Assembly: GCA_023390335.1 (NCBI GenBank) | Contig: JAEWCZ010000087.1 | Span: forward strand, 62,001 to 126,000 | Reading direction: 5' to 3' | Length of the DNA stretch: 64,000 nt | Source: Bacillota bacterium | GTDB lineage: Bacteria > Bacillota > Clostridia > Acetivibrionales > DSM-1351 | Part shown: one piece after another, positions 17,813-27,290 of the stretch | How positions within the stretch are numbered: the stretch's first letter is position 1 | Layout of the letters: each line of letters begins with the position of its first letter | Notes under the pieces: model-generated | Seen by the model: the letters and a program-made list of their open reading frames with translations, nothing else | What the model was told of the DNA's origin: nothing | The model's database searches: none | Made by a program: the position numbers and the translations under genes

Positions 17813-19006
17813 TTAAATCTTGATTTCTCTTGCTCCGTCACTTATTTCACTGACATAAAACTCCGGAGTTATACCGGTTTTCTCTTTATAATTATGGCCC
17901 ACTTGCTGAATAAACAAATCAACCTTATCCTCCGGAACTATGTTTACCGTACATCCTCCAAAGCCGGCACCGGTCATTCTCGCGCCTATAACACCTTCAA
18001 CCTTCATAGCTTCGGCAGTCATTGTGTCCAGTTCTTTTCCTGTTACTTCATATAAATCCCTGATTGAAGCATTTGCCTCTACCAAAAGCCTACCCAATTC
18101 TATTAAGTCATTTTTCTTTAGTGCCTCTGCCGCCCTGAGAACTCTGTCATTTTCACAGATAACATGAGTAACTCTTTTTCTGATTACTTCATTCTCAATT
18201 CTTGCCTTGTACTGCTCAAATTCAGAAATAGTAATGTCACATAAATTCTTTTTATTTGGCAGATACTGTTGTAGTACTTTTAAGCCTTCAGCACATTCTT
18301 CGACTCTCTCATTATATTTTGATTCACCAAGTGCCCTTTTCTTCTTTGTATTTCCAAGCACTATTTTGTAACCCTCCAGCCTTAAAGGTAAATATTGATA
18401 TTTCAAAGTTCCGCAATCCAGTAAAATTGCATGATCCTTTTTCCCCATTGCAGAGGCAAACTGATCCATTATTCCACAGCTTACCCCACAGAATTCATTT
18501 TCAACTTTTTGTCCCAGTACCGCCATTTCTACCATATCTAATGGTTTTGTTATTCCATATGCTTCATTGCCCAAGGTAACTAATGTAACAGCCGTAGCCA
18601 ACTCTATTGCAGCGGAAGATGAAAGTCCTGAACCAAGCGGAACAGTGTCATGAAAAAGCATATCTACCCCAACCAGCTTGTAGCCTGCATTTTGGAGTAC
18701 ATAAGCTACTCCCGCCTGATAATTTCCCCATTTAAGATTTTTTGCACTCTCCAACTCAACCATTTTCACCTCTACCCTGTCTGGTAGATCTGTTGCTGCA
18801 AGTCTTAGAGTATTATCATTATTTACTCTTGCAATTACGGTAGAATCAAGGCTCAAAGCTGCCGGGAAAACAAATCCGCCGCAATAGTCAATGTGTTCTC
18901 CGATGAGATTAACTCTCCCGGGGCCTGAAAATATTCTTAAATCCTCTTCATTCCCTCCGTATATTTCGCAAAACTTTTTCTTTAGATCATCATAATTTTT
19001 ATGCAT
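17813..19006 (-). CDS. galK: galactokinase
   Basis: ATP-dependent phosphorylation of alpha-D-galactose at C1. The 397-residue protein carries the galactokinase signature GRVNLIGEHIDYCGG, the GHMP phosphate loop PLGSGLSSSAA and the C-terminal RMTGAGFGGC. The ATG at 19006 is preceded by AAGGAGC at eight bases and overlaps the galT stop codon by one base (TAATG), a sign of translational coupling. An upstream in-frame ATG at 19039 lies inside galT and is less likely. Confidence 0.96.
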   Translation of the reverse strand: MHKNYDDLKKKFCEIYGGNEEDLRIFSGPGRVNLIGEHIDYCGGFVFPAALSLDSTVIARVNNDNTLRLAATDLPDRVEVKMVELESAKNLKWGNYQAGVAYVLQNAGYKLVGVDMLFHDTVPLGSGLSSSAAIELATAVTLVTLGNEAYGITKPLDMVEMAVLGQKVENEFCGVSCGIMDQFASAMGKKDHAILLDCGTLKYQYLPLRLEGYKIVLGNTKKKRALGESKYNERVEECAEGLKVLQQYLPNKKNLCDITISEFEQYKARIENEVIRKRVTHVICENDRVLRAAEALKKNDLIELGRLLVEANASIRDLYEVTGKELDTMTAEAMKVEGVIGARMTGAGFGGCTVNIVPEDKVDLFIQQVGHNYKEKTGITPEFYVSEISDGAREIKI

Positions 19007-20574
19007 TAGTCTAAGCTCCTTAAATTTATATTTGTACAACCTATTGATTTCATAAATTTATCGAATGCCTTTAACCCTTCAACTGTTTGCTTAAACACCC
19101 CTGTATGCTCCAGACAAGTTTCAAACTTTCTCCCAATTTCCAACTTGATGTATTCATCAGCACATTCTTCGGTTAATGTATTTCCGTATTTTGAAAGAAG
19201 TTCTTCTATCCAAGCCTTATGCTTATACAGTTCCTGCTCCTTTTCAAAAACATCTACATTATATGATTTGCCGCAAAGTATTCTTTTTATCTGTTCTAGC
19301 TCCGATTTAAGTCTCCCAGGCAATATAGCCAGACCCATAACCTCAATTAAGCCAATATTCTCTTTTTTTATGTGATGAATTTCTTTATGAGGATGAAATA
19401 TTCCATCGGGGTATTCCGCAGTTGTTCTGTTATTCCTAAGCACTAAATCCATCTCATATTTTCCCTCTTCATTTATTCTACAAATAGGAGTTATTGTATT
19501 GTGAAGGATTTTATTATTCTCAGAATCAGAATATGCAAGAATTTCAACACCTTCATCGCTGTACTCCCTCCACATGTTTAAAACATAGTCAGAGAAATCA
19601 GTTAACTGGGAGATATCGTCACTGGTGGCACGGATAACCGACAGAGGCCACTTAACTACAGCTATATTAATTTTATCGTATTCCTTGCATTTGTAATTTT
19701 TTATAATAGAAGCTTTCTGCATCGGAAATATGTAGTTTCCGCCCTGAAAGTGATTGTGGCTGAGTATAGAGCCTCCTACTATTGGCAGATCAGCATTTGA
19801 CCCGCATATGTAATGAGGAAATTGCCTTACAAAATCCAAAAGCCAGCTAAATGTCTTTTTGCAGACAACCATTGGCACATGGTTTTCACTTAATATAATA
19901 CAATGCTCATTATAATAGACATATGGAGAATACTGAAAATACCATTGTTCTCCGCATAATGTTACAGGAATTATTCTATGTGTCTGTCTCGCCGGAAAAT
20001 TAATTCTACCGGAATATCCTATATTGTCTATGCAAAGCATACATTTGGGGTAATTGCTCTGAGGCTGTAGTTTCTCCATTGCTATTGTTTTTGGGTCTTT
20101 TTCCGGCTTAGTTAGATTTATTGTTATTTCAATGCTTCCGTATTTCGTGTCGGTTGTCCATTTTATATTTTGAGCTATTTGAGCAGTCCTTATATAATTT
20201 GATGCTAGACAAAGTTCGTAGAAATAATCCGTTGCAGCCTTTATGGATTGTGTTTGGACTAAATTGTAAAAATTGTTAATGTTTTCAGACTGTCTTGGCA
20301 TTATTAAGCCCATTATTTTTGTATCAAATAGTTCGGAATAAGCATATATATCCTTATTAAACAAGCCTTTATCCCCTGCATATTCTACAAGTGAACTCAA
20401 TATCTCCGTCGGATACTCTAATTCCTCATCAACTACATTACCACTGTACGGCTCTTCTATTTTAAGCAAATTCAAAAGCTGATTTCGTGCAATTATGGTA
20501 TCAAGTTTATCTATCATACCGTGTTTTATCCCAAATTGGAGTAATCTTTCAATTTCATATGCAGGATTAATCAT
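19006..20574 (-). CDS. galT: UDP-glucose--hexose-1-phosphate uridylyltransferase, Firmicutes type
   Basis: Transfers UMP from UDP-glucose to galactose 1-phosphate. At 522 residues it is of the long Gram-positive (class II) form, not the 350-residue enterobacterial form. The active-site region reads GGSILSHNHFQGG. Further family stretches are CMLCIDNIGYSGR and NFPARQTHRIIPV. GGGTGG precedes the ATG. First gene of galT-galK-galE; it starts 83 bases downstream of the GH31 gene's stop, with a strong terminator in between, so the gal genes need either read-through or a separate start. Confidence 0.95.
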   Translation of the reverse strand: MINPAYEIERLLQFGIKHGMIDKLDTIIARNQLLNLLKIEEPYSGNVVDEELEYPTEILSSLVEYAGDKGLFNKDIYAYSELFDTKIMGLIMPRQSENINNFYNLVQTQSIKAATDYFYELCLASNYIRTAQIAQNIKWTTDTKYGSIEITINLTKPEKDPKTIAMEKLQPQSNYPKCMLCIDNIGYSGRINFPARQTHRIIPVTLCGEQWYFQYSPYVYYNEHCIILSENHVPMVVCKKTFSWLLDFVRQFPHYICGSNADLPIVGGSILSHNHFQGGNYIFPMQKASIIKNYKCKEYDKINIAVVKWPLSVIRATSDDISQLTDFSDYVLNMWREYSDEGVEILAYSDSENNKILHNTITPICRINEEGKYEMDLVLRNNRTTAEYPDGIFHPHKEIHHIKKENIGLIEVMGLAILPGRLKSELEQIKRILCGKSYNVDVFEKEQELYKHKAWIEELLSKYGNTLTEECADEYIKLEIGRKFETCLEHTGVFKQTVEGLKAFDKFMKSIGCTNINLRSLD

Positions 20575-20620
20575 TGTATTCCACCCTTCATAAATTATTA
20601 ATTTCTAATACAGTAATATA

Positions 20621-20649
20621 AATTAAAAACGCCGGTACCCGGCGTTTTT
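20621..20649 (-). terminator. strong terminator between the GH31 gene and galT
   Basis: AAAAACGCCGG and CCGGCGTTTTT form an 11-bp GC-rich stem with a three-base loop, with T residues on both sides, so it can act in either direction. It follows the GH31 stop by eight bases and precedes galT by 47. Confidence 0.88.
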
Positions 20650-20656
20650 ACAGATA

Positions 20657-22999
20657 TTAAAGATTAATCGTTTCCTCTTTTCCTTTGTATATAAACTCTA
20701 TTGTTTTAGGATTTTCGCCGCTACTAATCAATTTAATTTTGAAATTTTCCTGGTATTTGAATTCACCGCAAGCCATTCCAAACGTCAATGTTTTTTCATT
20801 ATCCTTGTACAGTAGATCAATAGCTGAATAGTTCCCTTTTTCATAGGAGTAATTGTCTCCATCATCATTATACAAGGTAAACTCTCCATCCTCTCCGCTG
20901 TAAATAATGATTTCGGAAATTTCACCCTTTTTCTCGTCTGCATACATGAGCGGTTCAGATATCGGTACAATGGAACCCGCCTTAACAAACAACGGAATTA
21001 TATCCAACGTTGCTCTGTACGTTAAGGTCTGTCCTCCTTCATACAAAGTATTCGTCCAGAAATCATACCAGCTGACACCTTTAGGTAAATACACATTTTT
21101 TATTTTTTCAGTATTTGACAAAGGCACACTATCTACTTCATAGTACATGGGTTCTGTAACCGGACAAACAAGGAATGACTTACCGAACATAAAGCTGTCG
21201 CTGAGCTCTTTCACATTTTCGTCTTCTGCAAAATCAAACATTAAGCTGCGAAGAATTGTTGAATGATTTTGATTAACTGCTGCTGCCATTGAATATATAT
21301 AAGGAAGCAACTGGTAGCGTAGTTTTATAAACTTAAGTATTGTTTCATAAAAAATATCTCCCGGTTTGCCGAAATTCCACGGTTCTCTCGGTGTATCAGT
21401 GCCATGTGAGCGGAACATAGGTAAAAAAGTACCATATTGAAGCCATCTTACATAAAGCTCCTTATATCCCAAATCATCGACACCGTCATTATAATCCCCG
21501 TCCCAGAACCATAGCTTGTTGGTATTGTCACTGCAATTGCAGCCCCTGTTTTCCCATTTATCCTTTACTGTAAAAAATGCACCGATATCCAATGTCCAAT
21601 AGGGCATGCCGCTCATTGAAAAATTAATCCCTTCAGTAATCTGCTTTCTCAAAACAGACCATTTTGCACTGATATCTCCTGACCATGAAACCGTTCCATA
21701 TCTTTGACCTGATATATAGGATGAACGTGTAAGATTTGTAACACGTTTTCCATTTTTAGTTTTCCGCCAGTTTTCGTAAATACCTTTTGAATGTATAAGG
21801 CCATATGAATTAAGACGCGTCCAATCCATGAACTTTTTGGATTCGTCTACAATCAATTGATAACGCAGTTCTTCCGGTCTTTTTTTCTCTCCATTCCAGT
21901 CCGCATCGGAAAAAGGTTCGGCATTATCGCACCACCATGCATCCACTCCTGCCGAAAACCATTCTTCTTCACATTGCTTCCAGTAAACAGCTCTTGCTTC
22001 TTCGCTATAGGCATCATAGGTAGTTGTATTTGGCAATAAAAGTCCTTTTTCCTTAAACTCACGGAGGTTCGTTCCACCTTCCGCCATATTGGGCCAAATA
22101 GAAACCATAAGTTTTACATGTTCTTTATGAAGACTGTCGACTAATCTTTTTATATCCGGATATCTCTTTTTATCTACACTCTTCTCTCCCCATAAACCTT
22201 CTTCCCAGGTAAACCAATCCTGTACAATGCAATCTATAGGGATACCAGAATTTCTAAACTTCAACACTGTATTTAAAAGATCTTCAGAAGAATAATACCG
22301 TTCCTTGGATTGAACATATCCATAAGCCCATCTTGGAAGCATCGGTGCTCTTCCTGTCAGGTTTCTTAACTCTTTAATGATTTCCTCGAAATTTTTTCCT
22401 ATAATAACATAGTACGAAAGCTCCGTGGTTGTATCAATTGAGAATGTTACTTCTCCTTGTTTGCTGTCAAAAATTACAGCACTTTCCGTATCAATCAATA
22501 TTCCATAATTTCGGGATGAAATTATAAATGGAATAGATATTTTCATATTTGTCTGAAACAGGTATTCCTTCTTACCATTATAGTTGTAAATCCCATTTTC
22601 GTGCTGACCCAAACCATAGATACCCTCTTTTTCTGTAATGGAAAAAACAAGCTTCCCCTCATATGCTTTACCTGCAGACTTATGCCTGGCATTTTCAATA
22701 TAAGCTACATCGCCATTTGCTGTCTGCTTGTACTTGATGATAGGCTCACCATCTACATAATATTCAAGAACTTCTTTTTCAGTTAAGCTGTGTCCTATTT
22801 CCTTTAAAATAACCTCGCCTTGTTTGTTTTTAAACAAAATGGAATTATCCACACATAAGTAGTTATCTGTTGCCAAATTATCTATAGGTTTGAAATCTTC
22901 CGCAATAAGAATGCTGTTCCCAGGTTTTTCTTTACTATTGGAATATACGACTCTTATGATATTTTCAGTCATTGGCATAATATGAACAAACAAAGACAT
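20657..22999 (-). CDS. GH31 family alpha-glycosidase (alpha-xylosidase/alpha-glucosidase-like)
   Basis: A 780-residue retaining glycosidase without a signal peptide, so intracellular. Numbered from the ATG at 22999 (AGGAG eight bases upstream), the nucleophile is Asp358 in WWCDNAEPF and the acid/base is Asp442 in VSWSGDI. Other GH31 landmarks are GIYGLGQHENG, RWAYGYVQSKERY and PMFRSHGTDTPREPW. The YQSKERY form and length are closest to alpha-xylosidase or alpha-glucosidase branches. Its place between alpha-galactosidase and the Leloir operon argues that it takes part in breaking down galactose-containing oligosaccharides (for example the glucose-containing core of an imported sugar), and a few GH31 members do act on alpha-galactosides. 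Substrate is therefore open. Confidence 0.88.
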   Translation of the reverse strand: MSLFVHIMPMTENIIRVVYSNSKEKPGNSILIAEDFKPIDNLATDNYLCVDNSILFKNKQGEVILKEIGHSLTEKEVLEYYVDGEPIIKYKQTANGDVAYIENARHKSAGKAYEGKLVFSITEKEGIYGLGQHENGIYNYNGKKEYLFQTNMKISIPFIISSRNYGILIDTESAVIFDSKQGEVTFSIDTTTELSYYVIIGKNFEEIIKELRNLTGRAPMLPRWAYGYVQSKERYYSSEDLLNTVLKFRNSGIPIDCIVQDWFTWEEGLWGEKSVDKKRYPDIKRLVDSLHKEHVKLMVSIWPNMAEGGTNLREFKEKGLLLPNTTTYDAYSEEARAVYWKQCEEEWFSAGVDAWWCDNAEPFSDADWNGEKKRPEELRYQLIVDESKKFMDWTRLNSYGLIHSKGIYENWRKTKNGKRVTNLTRSSYISGQRYGTVSWSGDISAKWSVLRKQITEGINFSMSGMPYWTLDIGAFFTVKDKWENRGCNCSDNTNKLWFWDGDYNDGVDDLGYKELYVRWLQYGTFLPMFRSHGTDTPREPWNFGKPGDIFYETILKFIKLRYQLLPYIYSMAAAVNQNHSTILRSLMFDFAEDENVKELSDSFMFGKSFLVCPVTEPMYYEVDSVPLSNTEKIKNVYLPKGVSWYDFWTNTLYEGGQTLTYRATLDIIPLFVKAGSIVPISEPLMYADEKKGEISEIIIYSGEDGEFTLYNDDGDNYSYEKGNYSAIDLLYKDNEKTLTFGMACGEFKYQENFKIKLISSGENPKTIEFIYKGKEETINL

Positions 23000-23072
23000 T
23001 TTTATCACTCCTGTAAATGGGCTATTGTATTGTTGAGTTATTTACTCATCTTTACAAGTTTGAATATAGGTG

Positions 23073-23278
23073 TTCAACTTATCAATGGAAAGTTGGGTTA
23101 GAAATAGTTGCATGAATTAGTTGGTAAATCGAAGTTTTTTTGCTGGAAAACCGACACGATGTCGGGTTTAGCACACTATGAGCCATGGATGGTGAATGTG
23201 TGCGACGGCTAAAATGCTGAGATGAACCATTACTAATTCGAGCAATTATTTCGGCAACAAACCATTGATAAGTTTGAA
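23073..23278. ncRNA. highly base-paired non-coding element, unknown class
   Basis: The 333-base spacer between the GH31 and GH36 genes holds no credible gene but an ordered fold. The ends pair: TTCAACTTATCAATGG (23073-23088) with CCATTGATAAGTTTGAA (23262-23278). Inside, 23104-23125 pairs with 23226-23249 over about 20 bp (ATAGTTGC with GCAATTAT, GAATTAGT with ACTAATTC, TGGT with ACCA). Two hairpins lie within: CCGACA-cga-TGTCGG (23151-23165) and GCACAC...GTGTGC (23171-23203). AGCC (23181-23184) could pair with GGCT (23207-23210), a possible pseudoknot. It may be a mobile-element RNA, a MITE or a regulatory RNA. Strand is undecided. Confidence 0.55.
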
Positions 23279-23332
23279 TACCGATGATTTTTTGTGTGTA
23301 AAAGTTGAGGCATTTACCTCAATTCATTATTA

Positions 23333-25429
23333 TCAATTGGACAATTTTAAATGAACAGCTACTGCTTCAAATTCTTCTTTCATATTGATACAAAGACTTC
23401 CATTTATGAGTAAAACATTATTTTCGAAAGCGCTGTAAGTATTGCAAATTTCATAATTATCACCTACAGGAATTTCTACCGTATTAGGGAAATCTCCGTG
23501 GAACGTATAAATCAAAGCAAGTACTTCCTTTTCATCCTCAGATTTTCTTAGAATACCCATCCACCCTTTAGGATTTCTGTAGCTTTTTAGTTTTGAACCG
23601 AAAAAGTAAGTTGTGCCATTTAATATAATATCTGAAATTGATCTGTAGAAACTGATTCCCTCTTCAATTACATTCCATTGCTCTTTATCCAAATCATATA
23701 CATCACCAGATAAGCACATTACTCCCAAGAAGGTATTAGTAATAGAATATACAACTCTCTTTTTACTGTCTGTCTTCCGAAGCACCGCCCATATCTGTGA
23801 TTGGCATGGATTTATTACTCTATGAAGATTAGCTGCCACAACCGGTATCTCATCACACTCATGCGCATCCGAAAATGATGCCATTTCGCATAATGACATC
23901 ATTGATGGTTCAAGTCTATGCCCTCCCGAAGAGCAGTTTTCTATAATAATGTCCGGGATTTCCTCCCTTATTCTCCTGAAGAATTCCTGTGAAGCAAGAA
24001 TCCTTTGTCTTAGTCCTTCTCCAAGGGATTCATACCCATCACAACCTATACCGATTGTTTCATTATAGTCAACCTTTAAATATTTGAAACCATATTGCTT
24101 TAGCATTGCTATTACTTTTTCACTCAGGTAATCAATAACCCACGGATCGGTCATATCCCAAAATCTCCTGAGTCCTGAAGTTATTATATTTCCATTCCTT
24201 GCTAGAAGATGTTTGTCGTCTTTATATGCTTTTGACAGAACTCCACAGTTTTCAAACTCAAACCAGATTCCGGGAATCATTCCCGCCTCCCGGATTATAC
24301 TAACCGTCTCCTGAAGACCATGTGGAAATACTTCCGGACTTACTATCCAATCCCCGTGTGCACCATCCCAGCCATTTTCTTTATCAGCAAACCAACCTGC
24401 GTCTATAACAAAATAATCGACTCCTTTTTCTTTGATAATATCCACAATATTTTTGATATTATCATGTGAAGGATTTCCCCAAGTAGTACAGAATTCATTG
24501 AATAAAACCGGTAGCCTGTCAAATTTGCTTATCTTGTTAAAGTTGTACTTGTGTATTGTAAGTAGTCTTTGTGATACTTCGTCAACATTTCCAATACCGA
24601 CTGTTATAAATGCTGAAGGTGTCTCAAATTCAGTTCCTGGTTCCAATACCTTCATCCAGTGTCCAAAATCATAGTCTGCAAGTCCACCAGATATGCACAG
24701 CGCATCATCCCTTCTATACAGTTCCATCTGCCACGAAGAGGCACAGGCCAGCTGCGCAGCCCAGACCACACGTGTAACAGTATCTTCCACCGCCAGGAAG
24801 GGGAAGAATTTTCTGACGGGCAATGACCCGGTCTGACCAAATTTTTCTGTTCTTACACCATGACCTGACCAGGATGGCTCCAGTTGCAGGTCCTCGACTG
24901 CCTCCGTTATAAGCCGTCCTTCATTACTCCAGCAACTCCGTATCCTATGAATATTCATACTTTCAGGTGCTTCACCGTCTATAAAAGGAGTCAGTCCACC
25001 AACTGAAAAACTGGATACCATTTCTAAACAAATAGCTTTATCGGATTTATTAGCAAGTACCGTCTTCACTTTAAAGGCTTTCAACCCATTGTGATAAGTA
25101 AGTACATGACTCGCAACATAGCCCTGTTGACTTTTCAGTATAGTGGTAATGACCTGAGTGTTTTCTATTTTTTCAACTATCTGGGATTCATATTGAAGCA
25201 GAAAGGTTTGTTGTCCATTTCTCATTGTGTGTCCGTTTGCAAACCCTCCTGAAAAATCATCACCACTTATAAAAACCTGGACAAGTGGATCAATATTATA
25301 TTTTTTTGAGGTAGCTAGTTTATCTTTCAGACAGGCAGGCAAAATCTCAAGTCCTATATTTCCTTCTTCATTTGCTAAGTATCTTATTATCATATCTGAA
25401 AAGAGATATTCTGATAAAACTTTATGCAT
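23333..25429 (-). CDS. alpha-galactosidase, GH36 family
   Basis: Releases terminal alpha-galactose from melibiose, raffinose-type sugars or galactomannan fragments. The 698-residue protein has the GH36 order: N-terminal beta-supersandwich, catalytic barrel with FVIDAGWF and LKVDYNE, where Asp454 is the nucleophile, and SFSDAHECDE, where Asp521 is the acid/base; then a C-terminal beta domain. No signal peptide, so it acts on imported oligosaccharides. GGGAG precedes the ATG. It follows the two ABC permease genes by 42 bases and is the natural first enzyme of the alpha-galactoside operon, feeding galactose to galK. Confidence 0.93.
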   Translation of the reverse strand: MHKVLSEYLFSDMIIRYLANEEGNIGLEILPACLKDKLATSKKYNIDPLVQVFISGDDFSGGFANGHTMRNGQQTFLLQYESQIVEKIENTQVITTILKSQQGYVASHVLTYHNGLKAFKVKTVLANKSDKAICLEMVSSFSVGGLTPFIDGEAPESMNIHRIRSCWSNEGRLITEAVEDLQLEPSWSGHGVRTEKFGQTGSLPVRKFFPFLAVEDTVTRVVWAAQLACASSWQMELYRRDDALCISGGLADYDFGHWMKVLEPGTEFETPSAFITVGIGNVDEVSQRLLTIHKYNFNKISKFDRLPVLFNEFCTTWGNPSHDNIKNIVDIIKEKGVDYFVIDAGWFADKENGWDGAHGDWIVSPEVFPHGLQETVSIIREAGMIPGIWFEFENCGVLSKAYKDDKHLLARNGNIITSGLRRFWDMTDPWVIDYLSEKVIAMLKQYGFKYLKVDYNETIGIGCDGYESLGEGLRQRILASQEFFRRIREEIPDIIIENCSSGGHRLEPSMMSLCEMASFSDAHECDEIPVVAANLHRVINPCQSQIWAVLRKTDSKKRVVYSITNTFLGVMCLSGDVYDLDKEQWNVIEEGISFYRSISDIILNGTTYFFGSKLKSYRNPKGWMGILRKSEDEKEVLALIYTFHGDFPNTVEIPVGDNYEICNTYSAFENNVLLINGSLCINMKEEFEAVAVHLKLSN

Positions 25430-25471
25430 TATTTTCTCCCGTATGAAAACCTGTTTTAGTGTATCTTAGTG

Positions 25472-26299
25472 CTATTTCAAAATTGCTCCTGCTGTAAGGG
25501 CATTCTCTATTTGCTCATTTCCAAACAAATATACCAAAACTGTAGGAATACTTGTTATAACCATAGCGGCACCAATCTGCCCCCAATGGGATACACCTAT
25601 ACTTACAAAGAAATTAAGTAAGCCCACTGGTAATGGCCTTATGCTATCATCAGCAGCTAAAATAAATGCTAAAAAGAATTCATTATACGTGTTCATAAAT
25701 ATAAGCGCAAACTGTGTAGCAAGTGCAGGCTTAATTGTTGGTAGTATTACCTTAAAAAATGTTTGGTAGATATTGCATCCATCAATACAAGCTGCTTCTT
25801 CAAGCTCCTTGGGTAAAGTTCTGAAAAATGCATAAAGCATTAAAATACATGAGGATAACGCAAAAGCTGAATACGGAAGTATTAATCCCAAATGAGTATC
25901 CTTCAGTCCAATATTTTTAACCATTATAAGAAGGGGTATAATTACAACCTGAACCGGTATAATCAGGCCTAGTGAAACATATGTTAAAGCAGTATTTTTA
26001 AATTTCCAGTTCATTCTGCTTACACAGTATGCAAACATACTCCCTAAAAGGATTGTAATAATAATTGTACCAATTGAATATATCACACTGTTTGATAAGT
26101 ATCTGAAAAAGTTGAACTTTTCCAATGCATCGCCAAAGTTATTAAAAACCCATTCCTTCGGAAGTCCAAACGGATTGTCATATACCTCGCTTTTTGATTT
26201 GAAGGAGAGATTTACCATCCAGTATAATGGAAAAAGAAATGTTAGTCCTATAATAATTAGTATTGCCTTGATTGTCCTGTTAATAATTTTTTGTTTCAT
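25472..26299 (-). CDS. carbohydrate ABC transporter permease (MalG-like)
   Basis: A 275-residue CUT1-type permease with six membrane helices and the EAA loop region EEAACIDGCNIYQTFFKVILP. The end AITAGAILK-like tail (NALTAGAILK) is typical of MalG relatives. GGGGGTGAG precedes the ATG. It follows the MalF-like gene after 16 bases. No ATP-binding subunit is encoded nearby, so the importer probably shares an MsmX/UgpC-type ATPase from elsewhere on the chromosome, as is common in Firmicutes. Confidence 0.93.
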   Translation of the reverse strand: MKQKIINRTIKAILIIIGLTFLFPLYWMVNLSFKSKSEVYDNPFGLPKEWVFNNFGDALEKFNFFRYLSNSVIYSIGTIIITILLGSMFAYCVSRMNWKFKNTALTYVSLGLIIPVQVVIIPLLIMVKNIGLKDTHLGLILPYSAFALSSCILMLYAFFRTLPKELEEAACIDGCNIYQTFFKVILPTIKPALATQFALIFMNTYNEFFLAFILAADDSIRPLPVGLLNFFVSIGVSHWGQIGAAMVITSIPTVLVYLFGNEQIENALTAGAILK

Positions 26300-26315
26300 T
26301 TAATTCTCACCCCCA

Positions 26316-27200
26316 TTAAAATTCTACTTTTTCTTTTGCAACAAATTTGTTAATAACTAAGGTAAACAAAAGACATTCAATTATAAATATAATAGCAATT
26401 GCACATCCCTGCCCGTAATCTGATGCTGAAAAGGCTCTATAATACAATTCGTAAATAACTGTTCTTGAAGCATCACCAGGTCCTCCTGCTGTCATTATTC
26501 TGACATGTGCAAACTGGGACATACATCCAAGTACTGACAATACCAATAAGTATTTAGTAACATCCTGTAAAAGCGGTATTGTTATTTTTAAACTAGTTCT
26601 CAGGAAGGATGCTCCGTCTATTGTAGCTGCTTCATAATAAGTTTTTGGTATTGATTTAATACCCGTATAGAAAAGTAATGCATTTAACCCTATATACTGC
26701 CATAGGAAGGCTACAGCAATTGCAATTACAACTGTCCTTTTATCGGATAGCCATTCTAATGCAAGATTGTTTAATCCTATTGCCCTTAATACACTATTAA
26801 TTACTCCCCATTGTGGTTCATAAATAGCTATCCACATCTGACCTATTACTGTAACTGAAAGTACTGCGGGGAATACACTGCTTAGTTTAAAAAACCTTCT
26901 TACGCCTTCAGTCTGCCTATCCATTAATAAAGCAAGGAGTAATGAAATAGGAAGTCCTACGCATGTTGAGATTGCTACTATTAATAATGTATTAGCATTT
27001 GATTTCCAGAAGGTCGCTGACGTAAGAATACTCCGGTAATTATCAAGTCCTACAAATCCCATATTTTTGAAACCATCATTATTTTGAAAACTAATAATAA
27101 GTTCAGGGATAATCGGATACACAACAAAAGCTGTGAATAGAATCAATGTTGGAAAAGCAAATATAAAAATTGCAAGTTTACTATTATAGTTTTTATTCAT
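26316..27200 (-). CDS. carbohydrate ABC transporter permease (MalF-like)
   Basis: A 294-residue CUT1 permease: six helices, with the coupling loop YEAATIDGASFLRTSLKITIP. AAGGTGAT precedes the ATG. With its partner (16 bases downstream) it forms the channel for the sugar delivered by the binding protein encoded at 27291-28640. A hairpin lies between the binding-protein gene and this one and may reduce expression of the permeases relative to the binding protein. Confidence 0.93.
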   Translation of the reverse strand: MNKNYNSKLAIFIFAFPTLILFTAFVVYPIIPELIISFQNNDGFKNMGFVGLDNYRSILTSATFWKSNANTLLIVAISTCVGLPISLLLALLMDRQTEGVRRFFKLSSVFPAVLSVTVIGQMWIAIYEPQWGVINSVLRAIGLNNLALEWLSDKRTVVIAIAVAFLWQYIGLNALLFYTGIKSIPKTYYEAATIDGASFLRTSLKITIPLLQDVTKYLLVLSVLGCMSQFAHVRIMTAGGPGDASRTVIYELYYRAFSASDYGQGCAIAIIFIIECLLFTLVINKFVAKEKVEF

Positions 27201-27220
27201 ATTATCACCTTATTTAATTA

Positions 27221-27258
27221 AAATCCCTATATGAAATTGAGTTTCCATATAGGGATTT
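27221..27258 (-). terminator. intercistronic hairpin after the binding-protein gene
   Basis: AAATCCCTATATG pairs perfectly over 13 bp with CATATAGGGATTT. On the minus strand it is followed only by TTTTAATTAAAT, so it is likely a partial terminator or a 3'-end stabiliser, as often seen after solute-binding genes. Confidence 0.7.
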
Positions 27259-27290
27259 GTATTGTCTTGCCTTCATTTTCAGTTCAAGTC

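Noticed and set aside
19007..19039. Upstream ATG of galK
   Set aside because: It lies within galT and lacks a ribosome site; the ATG at 19006 has AAGGAGC and overlaps the galT stop, the usual coupled arrangement.
23416..23440. cre-like site (GAAAGCGCTGTAAG) for CcpA
   Set aside because: It is inside the coding part of the alpha-galactosidase and deviates from the cre pattern; no other cre site was found near the operon promoters.
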